Shown in pieces: positions 1 through 10,470 of a stretch of DNA of 28,617 nt. The stretch is from NCBI GenBank assembly GCA_033557675.1, contig JAWQRM010000143.1:1-28617 (forward strand). Reading direction: 5' to 3'. Position 1 is the first letter of the stretch. Each line of letters starts with the position of its first letter. A model generated the notes under the pieces. It searched no databases. It saw only the letters and a list, made by a program, of their open reading frames with translations, and had not been told where the DNA came from. Made by a program: the position numbers and the translations under genes. This DNA comes from Coptodactyla brooksi. Lineage: Eukaryota; Arthropoda; Insecta; Coleoptera; Scarabaeidae.

Positions 1-75
1 TTTTATCAGTCGCTTGTTATTAGATAGTGCTCTGTTATATATATATAACAATATAATATATATCTATTTTTTTGT

Positions 76-79
<4 letters not shown>

Positions 80-133
<54 letters not shown>

Positions 134-177
134 CCTCTCTCCCTCTCTCCCTGTCTCTCTCCCTCTTCCTCTCTCTT
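80..177. repeat. CT/AG dinucleotide microsatellite with decayed right half
   Basis: Positions 80-126 are an almost pure run of TC dinucleotides. From 127 to about 177 the tract is interrupted (TTTC, TTCC, CCTG) but stays pyrimidine-only except for one G. It encodes Leu/Ser runs on one strand and Arg/Glu runs on the other; these open frames are by-products of the repeat and not genes. Such tracts are common in insect intergenic DNA. Confidence 0.97.
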
Positions 178-2002
178 TTAAGGTTAGAAGTAGCAATGTA
201 CTCCGTGACACAGTAAAACTCTGCCTTGTAAGATATTTTTTAATGAAACTCTTCAATGTCTTTATCGTCAAAATCAAACTAAACTAAATGCTCTATATTA
301 AGGTGGTTCTTCTCTTAATTTTTAATAGTTAGTATTTTACTTTTAATCCCTTATACCGTACATTGATTTCACGATAACAGATAAACGTTAAAAATTTTCA
401 TATTATTACACTTACTTAAATTTGAAAATAAGCAAGTCTTTCAAGTAACAGCAGGAAAAAACGCAAATAAATAGAATTATATGTATAATAAATTCAAATT
501 TATTTAATTTATACAGGTTGTTAATATTTCTCTGCTCATTTATGCAAGCTCGTTGAATTCCGTTAACGATTAATTAATTTGTTGCATTCCTAAATGTTCG
601 GCAACCTGGGTTTTTGGCTCTTCACGTCATGGGGCAAATAAAAGAAGCACTACACGTTCCATAATGAACTCAATCTCCGGTATATGGGTTCAGTTAATTT
701 CCGGTAGCTTGGCAATGTTGCCGGCGCATGCAGATTAAAAACAAAATGTGGCCTGCATTGAAGACAGCAATTTCGCACTGTGTACCTTCTCATTACCCAA
801 ATGAAAATATGTTATGCTAATCGATAACTTACTGCATCACGGTTATGAATTCGTTTATTTGCTTCGTATACGATGCATACATTTTTACGTTAAATTCGCC
901 GTAGGCTAATAAAACGTATTTTATACGTATTATTTAGACACGAACAAATTATTACGTATTATTTATATACTAACAGATGTACAATGTGCGTCCTAACTAT
1001 CGTATTTCCAAGTGATATCTATGGAGTTAACGGAAATAAAAAATTTGGGAATCTCCGATGAACAAAAATTTCTGTTGTTTGTTTCATAATCAAAACTGTT
1101 TCGTGATGGTTGAACTTAAAATACAAATCTATATGGTATAGATTACCATATACGATATGAGTCCATACCGTATGCCACCGAAAAGTTCACCACATTAAAT
1201 GGTGAAGGAAAATTGTTGTCGTTTCAAGATTTGCCGACTGATATCCAGGACAAACTAGATTGAGAATTGTCATGTATTTGACATTTTTCCGATAAATTTA
1301 TCAAAATATACACTACTAGTCAAACTTCATTTTCTTTTATACCGGATATCCACAAGTTTCTTGAATTCTAAACAAACGCGATATAATTTTTTTAAATTAA
1401 AATGACCGATGGATAATACAAAGGTTTAGTTCTGTTCACCTGCTCTTTTACATAACTCCAGAAAAAAATCATCTTCAATAGTAGCTCTAGCTACTGGCTC
1501 AACATTGGCTGGTTGCAGAATGGTTGCAGAAATTTTAGGTATAATGACTCGTTAAGCGCTCCACCAGGCAGCGCTCCCCACTTCACACATTAACAATTTC
1601 AAGATACTGGATATGAGCTTCTTCTAACTAGTGAGAATTTTGATCTACCCACGACCAACGATTGTGTCCATTAACTAAGCTGTTGAAACAAAATACTATT
1701 TGTCACTAATAAACATCCGTTAAACATAACATGGTTGCAGGATAATTAAATTTAAGATTTCTTGGAAATGTAATCTGAGATGTGTCGGCTTCTTCAATGT
1801 TGCTGGTGAAGCTAGACTTTGTACGAATGAAGTTAAACATCTTACAATTTAGGTTAACTAAGCGTGCGTCGAGTAGTTATACAGTAAGGATACCAGTTAA
1901 TGGAATAAAATGATTTTAGGCGATATTTTCGAAAATTGTAGAAAATGCTCGGACAGGTCGATTTTTATTCTCAAATTTACGTCTTTTGAATTAAAATTTC
2001 AA
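178..2002. other. AT-rich non-coding stretch, no gene seen
   Basis: No open frame of useful length, no recognisable transposon protein and no RNA gene were found on either strand. The only structure noted is a short perfect inverted repeat at 1131-1151 (arms of 8 bases, ATATGGTA/TACCATAT, around a 5-base loop), small enough to arise by chance in AT-rich DNA. Confidence 0.6.
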
Positions 2003-2065
2003 TATACAGAGTGATCCATGTATTAGCAATAATAGTTGATTTTTTTAAATGGAATACCCTGTATA
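2003..2065. repeat. Pair of outward-facing mariner-type termini 63 bases apart
   Basis: At 2003 the sequence reads TATACAGAGTGATCCAT. At 2047-2065, on the opposite strand, it reads TATACAGGGTATTCCATT. Both resemble the TATACAGGGTGTCC-type ends of many Tc1/mariner-superfamily elements, with TA as target site. The left one may be the outer end of the element whose transposase relic starts at 2241. The right one points the other way, so the pair could also be the two ends of a tiny deleted element. Only similarity by eye supports this. Confidence 0.4.
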
Positions 2066-2240
2066 TTTTTGTATTTTTGGATTCTGCTTGATCACCTGAT
2101 TTCAACGACCTACAACACTTAGAGTTTAAGTGATAAAGATAATGGTTTCAGAAGAGATTTAATGAAAACACAAAAGTATAGGGAAAATGAACAGTTTCTA
2201 AACAAACAATATTTTTCTACATCGCTACTTGTTGTTTGCT

Positions 2241-3215
2241 TTAGTGTATTAAATTTTCAAAATGTTCTCCATTGGTTTCTTGATAAAAACATAGTGTGTA
2301 GTAAAATGCCTGTCTAACTTTCTCTAAAACTTGAAATGAAATATTGTCTATTTCTGTGCGCATTCTGTCTTTGAGGTTCTCAATGTTGTTGGTTTTGTTG
2401 CATACAGTTTGCTGTTGAGATTACTCCACAGCAAGAAATCTAAAGTGTCTGGTGATCTGACTGGCCACTGAATGGTACCTCTGCGTCCAATCCATTTATT
2501 CTTAAAGATTTCATTTAAATAGTTTCTTGTCCATAGTGGGGCCTTGCCCCGTGTTGTTGAAGCCAAACATTTCCATTTGGTAGGGTCGGATCTATGGCAT
2601 CTGAATGTAAGTTTGCCAGAGCAGGAACAACTTTGTCTCTAAGCAAATTTAAATATTTCTCAGCTGCCAAATTTTCTTCAATAAAAATTGATTCGACTAT
2701 ATGGTTGCCGATAACACCTGCATTTACTTTTTCAGAATGTTGGGTATGTATTCCATGCATCCAATGAGAATTTTGTTCTGACCAATATCTACAGTTCTGC
2801 CAATTTACTTCCTCATTCAATGTGAAAATTGGTTCTACGGAAAAAAGAATATTCTCAAGAGCTACCTCATTTCTATCCAGCTTCCGCATCATTTCTTCGC
2901 AGTCTGCGGTCTGGGTCGTTCTGGGTTGTTAGTTCCTGGGTAAACATTATTTGGTATGGATGATAAACTTTTGCATCATGGAAGCGCTTTAGAACAGTTC
3001 CATGACGTTCGTTTCCTTGACAATTTGACGTGAACATTTGATCCTCTTGCACACTTAATAAAATATTTATCTTTATATCATCGTCTACGAAAGTAGGTTT
3101 CCGCTTTAATGGTTTAACATGTCCAAGTTCTCTTGGAGATGTTAAACCTTTTGCCTTAAATGCAAAATTGATTATTTTTCAACGAGCGAACAATTCGGAA
3201 AATCTTTCAAGTCAT
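2241..3215 (-). pseudogene. Decayed Tc1/mariner-superfamily transposase (DD41D-like)
   Basis: Read on the minus strand, a DDE transposase can be followed in order. It has an N-terminal FRIVRSLKNN helix near 3200, then VYHPYQIMFTQEL near 2950, the strand carrying the first acidic residue (ILFSVEPIFTLN), QQHGARPHY, WIGRRGTIQWP, SPDTLDFLLW, and a C-terminus VLEKVRQAFYY...NGEHFENLIH followed by TAA at 2241-2243. Family members normally have Asp in the first two motifs (FSDE and QQDG); here they are Val and His, so the active site is destroyed. Frameshifts lie near 3170, 2900 and 2540. The intact protein would cut and paste its own element using a two-metal DDE site. It cannot work here. Confidence 0.85.
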
Positions 3216-4103
3216 TCTGTAGCAACAGATTTAATTTATTGAACTCTAATATAACTACAACAAATAATGCATATAAAAAAAACAATTATCTATTAAAGCA
3301 TATTGAGTTTAAACTATTATCATCAGTAGACCAAATCTGAAAAAAAATATCTGCTCGACATACATTTCCCTAACCAACTTAATAGCATCAGGGGCGATGA
3401 AAGAGTTATTATGAGTATTTTCATGATGTGCCATGTTTCGATATTGTCTTAATTCTGGAGCACCTACATCACGATGTTAAATTAATTCAGGTTTGCTGGT
3501 AATGCAATTAGAACTTTATAACAAATATTCTAGTTGTAGAATATTTGATCGCACTTCAAATATCAGAATGTGGTGTTAGCAAGTTGAGCAATTTGTTTAG
3601 TTTGCCAAGGTCCGGTACGACCTTTGTAAAGCATGAAGCAGGCTAGCCAGCTTTTGTGCTTGCTAAGTTAATGTCACCCAGAGAAGCGGATACAAAGACA
3701 CCTACGATCCTAATTAACCGAGCGCCCGGGTGCCGAATTCCGAATTTAATATATTCATAGCGCTAATTAACTAAGGACCAATTTATTGAGCTTGTACCAG
3801 AGAATTTAATACCAGGAATTCTCGGAAGTACTGCATCAGCAGTAACTTATTTATATATAGTTTGAATGCCAATAATTGCTTTTAATATTTCGATATTTTG
3901 CTTGTAATTTTCTTTCAAATTTATTTTTCTATGTGCAACATATACTGGCTGCGTCTTTGTAGACTCAGCATAGGGAGCGTTACACTTGACAACAACGCAT
4001 GGCGCCGAGCCTACTGCCTACTGTGCTCAAGCGTATTTGCTTCATTTCGTTGAAGACAGTCGTTCGAAACGCATCTATTGGACTAAACGAAATATAAAAG
4101 CAA
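3216..4103. other. Non-coding stretch between two transposase relics
   Basis: No protein homology or RNA gene seen. I looked for terminal inverted repeats that would close the elements at 2241-3215 and 4104-5117 and found none convincing. A segment near 3990-4035 (around CATGGCGCCGAG) resembles, in direct orientation, a segment near 5328-5375 (around CATGGCGTCGCC), flanking the second relic, but the match is short and interrupted. Confidence 0.45.
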
Positions 4104-5117
4104 ATGACAGTATGCACCCCCGCTGAAAAATTGCGATTCATCAAGTGGTTTTATGGAGGTTGGTCTTTAAAAGAATGCGCAGATTTATTTGCACACACTT
4201 TTGAAAGAAAACCCATTCCCGATAAGCAGACAATTTACAACATTGTTCGCATGTTTGAAAATTGTTACTTTGTAAAGGAATGTTCCAAGTGCCACTCAAA
4301 GAAGTCCCACCTGAAAAATCGAAGAAAAAATGCTGAGGAACGAAATGATTTGTGCTGCAGTGGAAACAGCTGACAAAATCGATCAAACAAATTAGCGAGG
4401 AATTGAGTGCAAGCAGAAGTACTATTTCATGCGCTGTGCCCAAGGATATAAGTGCTATAAATTCTGCAAGACAGGAAGAATGGAATTTTGTGAATTTTGT
4501 GAAGTGATGGAAAAGCCAAATGAAGAGGAAGACTTTACTGCAAATATTGTTTTCACCAATGAATCTACTTTTCCATTGCATGGAAAACACAATCCTTCCG
4601 TAGTTCGTCATTGGTCTCGGGAAAATTTATATAAAAGTATTTCTGTTCGCACACAATATTCACAAAAGCTGAACGTTTGGACTGGACTTCTTGGTAACCA
4701 TTTAATAGGCCCCGTTTTATTGACGGGACCATAAACCGGAAATAATTAGATCTACTAAAAACGCAAATAGTTCACTGTTTGGTTTCAGCAAGACCGCTGC
4801 CCGGCGCATAATGCAATTATGCGCCGGAATTTTTGACAAATTTATTCCCTAATCGCATTACGAATGGGACAGGAAATATTAAATGGCCAGCGAGATCTCC
4901 AGATTTGTCCCCAAATGACTTTTACTTGTGGAGATTTCTTAAGCAAATCACGTATGATCATGAGCGAGTGGAAAATTTGGTGGACCTGGGAGCTGAAATT
5001 ACCGAAGCAGCCATATGAATCACACCTGAAATGCTTGCTAATGTTAGAAGCAATTTCTCTGATCAGTTGGGGTATTGTTCATCTGCGCAGGGAGGCCTAT
5101 TTGAACCGCATTTGTAA
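4104..5117 (+). pseudogene. Decayed DD41D-type mariner-like transposase
   Basis: Starts at ATG 4104 with a helix-turn-helix domain (EKLRFIKWFYGGWSLKECAD, then IPDKQTIYNIVRMFE). The catalytic domain follows through frameshifts: IVFTNESTFPLHG near 4550, LNVWTGLLGNHLIGPV, WFQQDRCPAHN near 4780, WPARSPDLSPNDFYLW near 4890-4935, and ITPEMLANVR...GGLFEPHL with TAA at 5115-5117. Family members have Asp in FTDE; here it is Asn, so the first catalytic residue is lost. The second and third Asp are present, with about 41 residues between them, as in the DD41D ('rosa'-like) mariner lineage. Frameshifts lie near 4300-4430 and 4730-4830, and TGA at 5016-5018 interrupts the last segment. The N-terminal domain is related to that of the relic at 18225. 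Confidence 0.88.
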
Positions 5118-6647
5118 TTCTATTGTTTTGTTTTGCATTCAGACAGGTTTTTAAAAATTTATTTTATTTTAGAACATTTTTTTAGTGTCTTTTTATAAAA
5201 TTTGTTTAAGATTTATTTTATAAGATTTGTTTTTTACGCAATCAGCGACAAACATATTAAGAAAATTGAAATAAAACAGTTTTATTTCCCCTCTAGTTTT
5301 TTTAATGCCTTTTAAATGCTTAGACAACATGGCGTCGCCTGGCGGACGGACAGCTACCTACTGGTTGCGAGTACTTATTGCCAATTTTATCGCTTTCCCT
5401 ATCAGTTATACTAAAAAACATATTTTTGACTAACGTTTTTGATGTTTACGTGACACTTATTAGAATAATATTGTCTAATGTTGTTTGTTCTGTGAATTTA
5501 ATATTAATTGCTCCTTTGTTGACGACCACTATTTTTTTTCATTTTTCTTAAACATAAGGTAAACTGAAACTAGTCGATAAAAAGAAAAAAATGAAAACTA
5601 GCGTTCTTCAACAAAGGAACGATTAATATCAAATTCATAATGTGTCATTATGAATTTCATAAAGAAAACATATGTTCCACTTAATGGTGTAGATCTTCAG
5701 CGTCTAATGCGCTGTAAATCTGGGTAATAATTCGGGTACTGGGCAAAGAAAAATTAAATTCAATACGAACAGATGTACTGAGAAACATATATACAGGTTT
5801 CACGAAAAGATAAAAGAGGATCTAACAGGATGCACGACAGAGAGATACTATCTCTCCTAAGTTGTTCACTCTTGCCTTGGGGGATATCTTTAAGGGTCTG
5901 GAGTGAGTACAATCGGATTGAATCGTGAACATTTTATTCAGTTTTTTTAAGTCATCACACATTAAGTAATTTTTCGGAGTATAATATTTCTTCACCATGC
6001 AGGAGGTGGAAGAACTAGTGGATTAAGATAACCAAATTTATAGTCTTCTCATTTGAAACTGGATTTTGACATTTGACGATATTAATTGTGACGGACAGGA
6101 CATAATGCTTAGTGTGCTTAAAAATCTGAAAGCTGGGGACTATAGGGTACAGATAAACTAGAGATTTAACTTCAATCTACGGTACAGGCAATTGTAGCGA
6201 CAGGTGCATATTAAAGAAGTTGTACAAGAACTGCGCTCTTCCAAATTACGAGTCACATTAGAAATGTTATCTGCAATTATGCATAAGCATCATCCAAGAA
6301 TAGTCCGTAAAAGAAGGTGGTAGCAATAGAATCTATGTTAGTCTGTTATAATCATCGTGCAATTATAACCATCGTTGAAAATACATATATTAGTTTAAAT
6401 GTTTGTTTTATTCAAGAAGATTGTTTTCAGTTTTTGAAAGCAGTATAAACTATCAGGGAACGAAAACTCGCGTATTCCTGATGCCATATGTACAAAAATA
6501 AAAGACACTACATGTACATAGCATAATAATTGGATCACTTTCAAATATGAGCTGTCTAATGGAGAAACACAGATTGCAAGTTAATTACGACGTGCAATGT
6601 AATCTCAACATGGAAGTGACATGATTAAAGGTATGCAATGTAGTTAT
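5118..6647. other. Non-coding stretch, hairpin but no gene
   Basis: Apart from the inverted repeat at 5493-5645, which has its own entry, I see no coding homology, RNA gene or repeat in this stretch. Short open frames show no family features. Confidence 0.5.
5493..5645. repeat. Long imperfect hairpin (foldback repeat)
   Basis: Two arms of about 60 bases pair with each other. The left arm runs from about 5493 through TTAATTGCTCCTTTGTTGA to a poly-T/CATTTTTCTT block; the right arm runs from AAGAAAAAAATGAAAAC through TCAACAAAGGAACGATTAA to about 5645. The loop is about 25-30 bases. A few mismatches are present (GACGACC against GAACGC). It could be a miniature foldback element or palindromic MITE. 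No clear target-site duplication was found. Confidence 0.7.
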
Positions 6648-7007
6648 TAGATTGTTCGGAAAGTAATTTCGTTCCTTTCGCAGCAGAGGCGTTAGTTGTA
6701 TTTTAACTAGCGAACTTCATTCTAAACCGCATATGCATTTTATATATCTTGACAGCTGACGTTGCAAACCCTGATGTTTCTTTTTGTGTCTAATGAAACA
6801 TAGAGAATCAAAAACATAGTTTTCGGCACATTTTGCTTTTTTATTACAAATAAGGTAAAAATGCAGTTCAAGCGAAAAAAAAATTGTGACGTAAATGCCA
6901 GTAAGTGTCAAAACTGGTTTGCACAAGTTTGCAAACATTTTGGGAGCTCCTTTCAAATTTTTTTGGGAAAATACCACGGTCAATTGTAAAGTGTGGTGTC
7001 ATTAACT

Positions 7008-7032
7008 GGATACACCTAGAAAAGGTGTATCC
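7008..7032. repeat. Perfect 10-base-arm hairpin inside mariner copy A
   Basis: GGATACACCT at 7008-7017 pairs with AGGTGTATCC at 7023-7032 around a 5-base loop. It sits at the point where copy A jumps from the shared non-coding half to the transposase C-terminal fragment, so it may mark the deletion junction. Confidence 0.7.
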
Positions 7033-7042
7033 AGGATAAGTA

Positions 7043-7349
7043 GTGTTCCAAGATAATGCGAGACCGCATACCACTTTGGTATCTCGTCAAAAGCTTTTAG
7101 AGCTTGGATGGAATGTACTGCAATACCTATCATATTCTCCAGATCTGGCACTCTCAGATTATTACTTATTTCGATCTCTACATTTTTTTGTTGGACGGGA
7201 AAACCTTTACTTCAAATGAAGTCGTCAAAAATGACTTGAATCAGTTTTTTGCCACCAAGGATCAAAAGTTTCATAAGCGTGGAATCATGCTACTGCCAGA
7301 AAGATGGCGAAAGGTGTTAGACCAAAATTGTGAATATGCAATTACTTAA
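7043..7349 (+). pseudogene. C-terminal third of a mariner transposase (copy A)
   Basis: The frame opens with VFQDNARPHTTLVSRQKLLE, which holds the second catalytic Asp (codon at 7052-7054). It continues through LSYSPDLALSDYYLFRSL, where the third catalytic Asp is present with the 34-residue spacing of DD34D mariners. A frameshift near 7195 moves the frame to DGKTFTSNEVVKNDLNQFFA and ERWRKVLDQNCEYAIT, ending at TAA 7347-7349. Similarity is to irritans-group mariners. The first Asp and the DNA-binding domain are absent. The two retained motifs are less decayed than in copy B. Confidence 0.85.
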
Positions 7350-7366
7350 AATATTTACACTCTCAT

Positions 7367-9166
7367 GATACGTGCTCCGAGGAATAATTCCGCGAATTAC
7401 AGTGGAAAAAGTCGTTTGAAAATATCTCAATTCAGATAAAAATGCGTCGGAACTTTACATGTCAGGAGTAAAAGTGGTTAAGTCAAAAATTGGTTGATAT
7501 TGTGTGATATAAATATAGCGAAGTGTTCCACTGATTATTATCAGGATATGGATTCCGCATTTTCTTAGATTTGGAGCAATTTTCACCGTCTCTGCAAAAC
7601 CTGTTGTGGTAATGGATAATATACCTCTTCATTCCCTAGCGCTTAACCTGAATTATATCAAATTATGGAAACAGAGTATTTCTAATAATTACGTAGTGCA
7701 TGAAGAAGGTAATAAGGCAGGTCAAATATTGTCACATCTAAACCTCATTGAACTAATTTTGAGTAAACTAAAAAAGTAACATTCGAGAAAATAACAATGT
7801 ACGCAAAAGACACATTCTGAAAGAACAGTATAAAGCATTCAATCAATATAGATAATTCCTGTATACCTCTACAACCATAAGAAAGAGGGGCGATTTAGAG
7901 TAGCGGCACTGATTCTTGCATTAAAATTAGTTTATCAGTAGTTGACTCCTGTAATATATTCGATTCTACCGCTCATATAATTAATGTAATCATTCATCTA
8001 ATTTATCCTAAATGCTATTCTCGATCTAGCTAAATATATACATAAAGGCAGTAAAGAGTCCCGTCTTCTTTAACATTGTGCATTTTTAGAGGCATCTTTA
8101 TTCCATTATTTCTTGAAAGTTGTATAGAAAATGTCTATAATGCCAAAAATGAAAAATGTTTATAATATTTTTTCGTGTATTAAAATTGATAATTAAAGTG
8201 GTACGTATCTTCATATAGGCTAAATATACTAGAAGGTCAAGAACAACTAGCCTGTATACTGTACACCTCCTGTTTAATTTAAATTACTTAATATACTCCT
8301 ATCGTTTTAATAAACAGCTCAATAATAGCTTACAATGGCGCGAATAGAGTTTGCACGTATAAGTTTCCAAAGCAACCGTAGGATTCCTGTTAGAAATTCC
8401 CCGCTCACCGACTATATCACACAGAGATACGCAACTTCCGTACTAAAAATTCCAGCTAAGCCAGAACAGTTTATGATTTAATATAGATGGTATATTTAAT
8501 TGAATGTAGAAAAATCTCCCACAAACACTTCAATTGTTTCTAAATTGTCAAATAAAATTGTCGGTGTTTCAAAATTTTATTTCTTTCTTTTGAATTCACC
8601 GTATTAGATGTACATATATAAACAATACATAAGTCTCATTAGAACTACCTCGAAGTAGCCATACTAGTCAATGGGTCTTTTCTAGACAGAACTTCGTCTT
8701 TCCACAGTTATGCAAGAAGTAGTACTCTAGAAGTAGTCTCAATGATCTAGTTAATTGCCACAATTGTAGATTTTGGGTAAGTCAAAATCACTACTGCGAT
8801 TATGGGAAATAAAATATTCTGGCACTTTTTGTTGATACATTTCCTAATGGGTTATTAACCCTAGAACTTTTACAATAAGCTATTGCACCTGCAATCGTAG
8901 CTGTTCTAGACGACGATGAAGCTACATTTCAGTTTCCCAACAGGATGAATCACCAAAGATTTATCATATAGATGGAGTATCATGGGCGCCAGATTGGACG
9001 TCGTAGAGCGATAGAATAACGATTACGTTCCCCGAACCTCTGTGAATCCAATTTCTTCTCTGGGGTTATTAAAATAAACGGCTGTACATCATCAAACCAA
9101 ATACCGTAGATAAGGTAAGGTAACAAAACACTGGGGAATGTAAGACATTTTGAGTACCCTATGTAT
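7367..9166. other. AT-rich non-coding stretch, no gene seen
   Basis: This 1.8 kb separates the two mariner copies. I found no homology to known transposon proteins, no RNA gene and no strong hairpin. Confidence 0.5.
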
Positions 9167-9453
9167 TAGGCTGTTCGGAAAGTAATTTCATTTTTTTCGC
9201 AGTAAAGGCGTTAGTTGTATTTTCATCAGCCAAATTCAATATAAACCGTATATGCATCATATATTCTAACAGCTGCCATTGCAAAGTTTATGTATGAAAA
9301 TATTTTGTTTGGTTCTGCGTTTTCTTTTTGTGTCTTATGAAACATGAAGAACATTTTGCTTTTTATTATAAACAAGGTAAAACTGCCATTCAAGCGAAAA
9401 AAAATTATGTGACGTGTATAGAAAAGACGTGTTAACAGAATGCCGGTGATAAA

Positions 9454-9835
9454 ACTGGTTTGCAAATTTTTTTCCAGAAGTTTGCAAATTTGCAAAATTC
9501 TTGGGAGCTCCTTTCAAAATTTTTAGGAGAACACCACGTTCAATTCTAAAGTGCACTGTCATCAACTGGACAAATTACTTTTTTTGCAAACTGGTTTGCA
9601 TAATTTTTTACAAAACTTTGGGAAATTGTTTGCAAGTTTGTTTCCAAAACGTTTGCTTTAATTAAAAAGTGTACTGTTATCAACCGAACAAACTGCACAA
9701 TTTTTTGCAAAAGTTTGCAAAATCTTCTGCAAGTTTGTTTGCAGAATTTTTGGGAGCTCTTTTCAAAATGTTCGAGGGAATACGACGATCAATTCTAAAG
9801 TGTACTGCCATCAATTGCCCGATTCACTCAAAGAG
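9454..9835 (+). repeat. Three diverged tandem units inside mariner copy B
   Basis: Units of roughly 110-135 bases begin near 9454, 9589 and 9699. Each has TTTGCAAA-type steps; the first and third have GGGAGCTC followed by TTTCAAAA; all end in a variant of AAAGTGYACTGYYATCAAC. Copy A has a single equivalent unit (about 6918-7010). A further unit lies outside the right terminus at about 10308-10455. The repeats explain why copy B is longer than copy A despite the same missing coding region. Confidence 0.65.
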
Positions 9836-10152
9836 AAAAGGCCAGAGTTGATCAATAGAAAAGGTATAGCTGTCCACCAAGGTAATGCGAGACCGCACAC
9901 GAGTTTGGAACCTTACCAAAAGCTTTTACAGCTTGGATGGGATGTGCCACCATACCCACCATATTCTCCAGATCTGGCACATTCCGGTTATTACTTATTT
10001 CTGTCTCCACAATTTTTTTTTATGGCAAAACCTTTACTTCAAATGAAGTCGTCAAAAATGACTGGGATCAGTACTATGCCAGCGACGATCAGAAGTTTTA
10101 TGAGCATGGAATCATGATACTGTCAGAAAGATGGGGAAAAATGTTGGAATAA
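9821..10152 (+). pseudogene. C-terminal fragment of a mariner transposase (copy B)
   Basis: The fragment runs DSLKEKRPELINRKG, then VHQGNARPHTSL, LLQLGWDV, PPYSPDLAHSGYYLFLS, then after a frameshift near 10020 GKTFTSNEVVKNDWDQYYA and SERWGKMLE, ending at TAA 10150-10152. Mariners have HQDN and PSDY at these sites; both catalytic Asp residues are Gly here, so it is inactive even apart from the missing N-terminal half. The start is the first position with clear family similarity, not a real start codon. Confidence 0.87.
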
Positions 10153-10250
10153 AATGGTGAATATGTAATTACGTAAAATATCTATACTCTCTAAGAAAAT
10201 TGCCTTTCATTTTCGCCAAAAAAAAAAAACGAAATTACCTTCGGAACACT

Positions 10251-10303
10251 TTCACACTTTTAAGATCTGCGCAGGTGATTTACGCAGGTCTTAAAAGTGT
10301 GAA
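10251..10303. repeat. Hairpin directly next to the right end of mariner copy B
   Basis: TTCACACTTTTAAGATCTGCG at 10251-10271 pairs with the arm at 10283-10303 at 20 of 21 positions. The spacer is 11 bases. A partial third copy of the arm (TTTTAAGACCTGCG) occurs at about 10456-10470, just after the stray tandem unit. Confidence 0.8.
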
Positions 10304-10307
10304 GGTG

Positions 10308-10455
10308 TAAGTTCCAAAATGTACTGTTATCAACTGAACAAACTGCACAAGTTAGAAAAATTTTCTGCAAGCTTGCTTGCAAAATGTTTGGGAGCTCTTT
10401 TCAAAATGTTCGAGAGCATACCACAATCAATTCTGTCATCAATTGCCCGATACAA
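10308..10455 (+). repeat. Extra copy of the mariner internal unit outside the element
   Basis: The segment repeats the end of the second tandem unit (TGTACTGTTATCAACTGAAC, CAAACTGCACAA) and then the third unit (TTGGGAGCTCTTTTCAAAAT, GTTCGAG, ATCAATT, CATCAATTGCCCGAT). It therefore matches the 9660-9825 segment of copy B but lies beyond copy B's right terminus, flanked by related hairpin arms. Confidence 0.65.
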
Positions 10456-10470
10456 CTTTTAAGACCTGCG

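Larger units (their letters stand above)
6648..7366 (+). mobile_element. Internally deleted irritans-like mariner, copy A
   Basis: The left end has TA followed by a terminus containing TGTTCGGAAAGTAATTTC, shared with copy B at 9169. The next 350 bases match copy B's non-coding left half: GCGTTAGTTGTATTTT, then ATTTTGCTTTTTTATTA, then GGGAGCTCCTTTCAAA. Only the last third of a transposase follows (7043-7349). The helix-turn-helix and first catalytic domain are missing. The homology to copy B stops near 7366, before copy B's right terminus, so the right end is lost. It cannot transpose by itself. Confidence 0.75.
9169..10252 (+). mobile_element. Internally deleted irritans-like mariner, copy B, with both termini
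   Basis: The left terminus after TA at 9167-9168 reads GGCTGTTCGGAAAGTAATTTC. The right terminus, read on the minus strand from about 10252, contains GTGTTCCGAAGGTAATTTCG. The two agree at about 16 of 20 positions, the partial inverted-repeat match expected of an old mariner. The left half matches copy A. The middle (9454-9835) is expanded by three diverged tandem units, and only the transposase C-terminus remains (9821-10152). It looks like a non-autonomous, internally rearranged derivative. Confidence 0.75.

Noticed and set aside
72..287. Open frames on both strands across the CT microsatellite
   Set aside because: The Leu/Ser and Arg/Glu runs are produced by the dinucleotide repeat; the remaining residues show no domain.
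4141..4611. 156-codon minus-strand frame
   Set aside because: It is the antisense of the plus-strand transposase relic, which has clear family motifs.
3990..5375. Terminal repeats around the 4104-5117 transposase
   Set aside because: The CATGGCGCCG/CATGGCGTCG similarity is direct, short and interrupted, not the inverted pair expected of this superfamily.
6717..7074. Minus-strand frames in mariner copy A, with relatives at 9226-9565 in copy B
   Set aside because: They are similar between copies only because the DNA is; frames and lengths differ and the residues match no domain I know.
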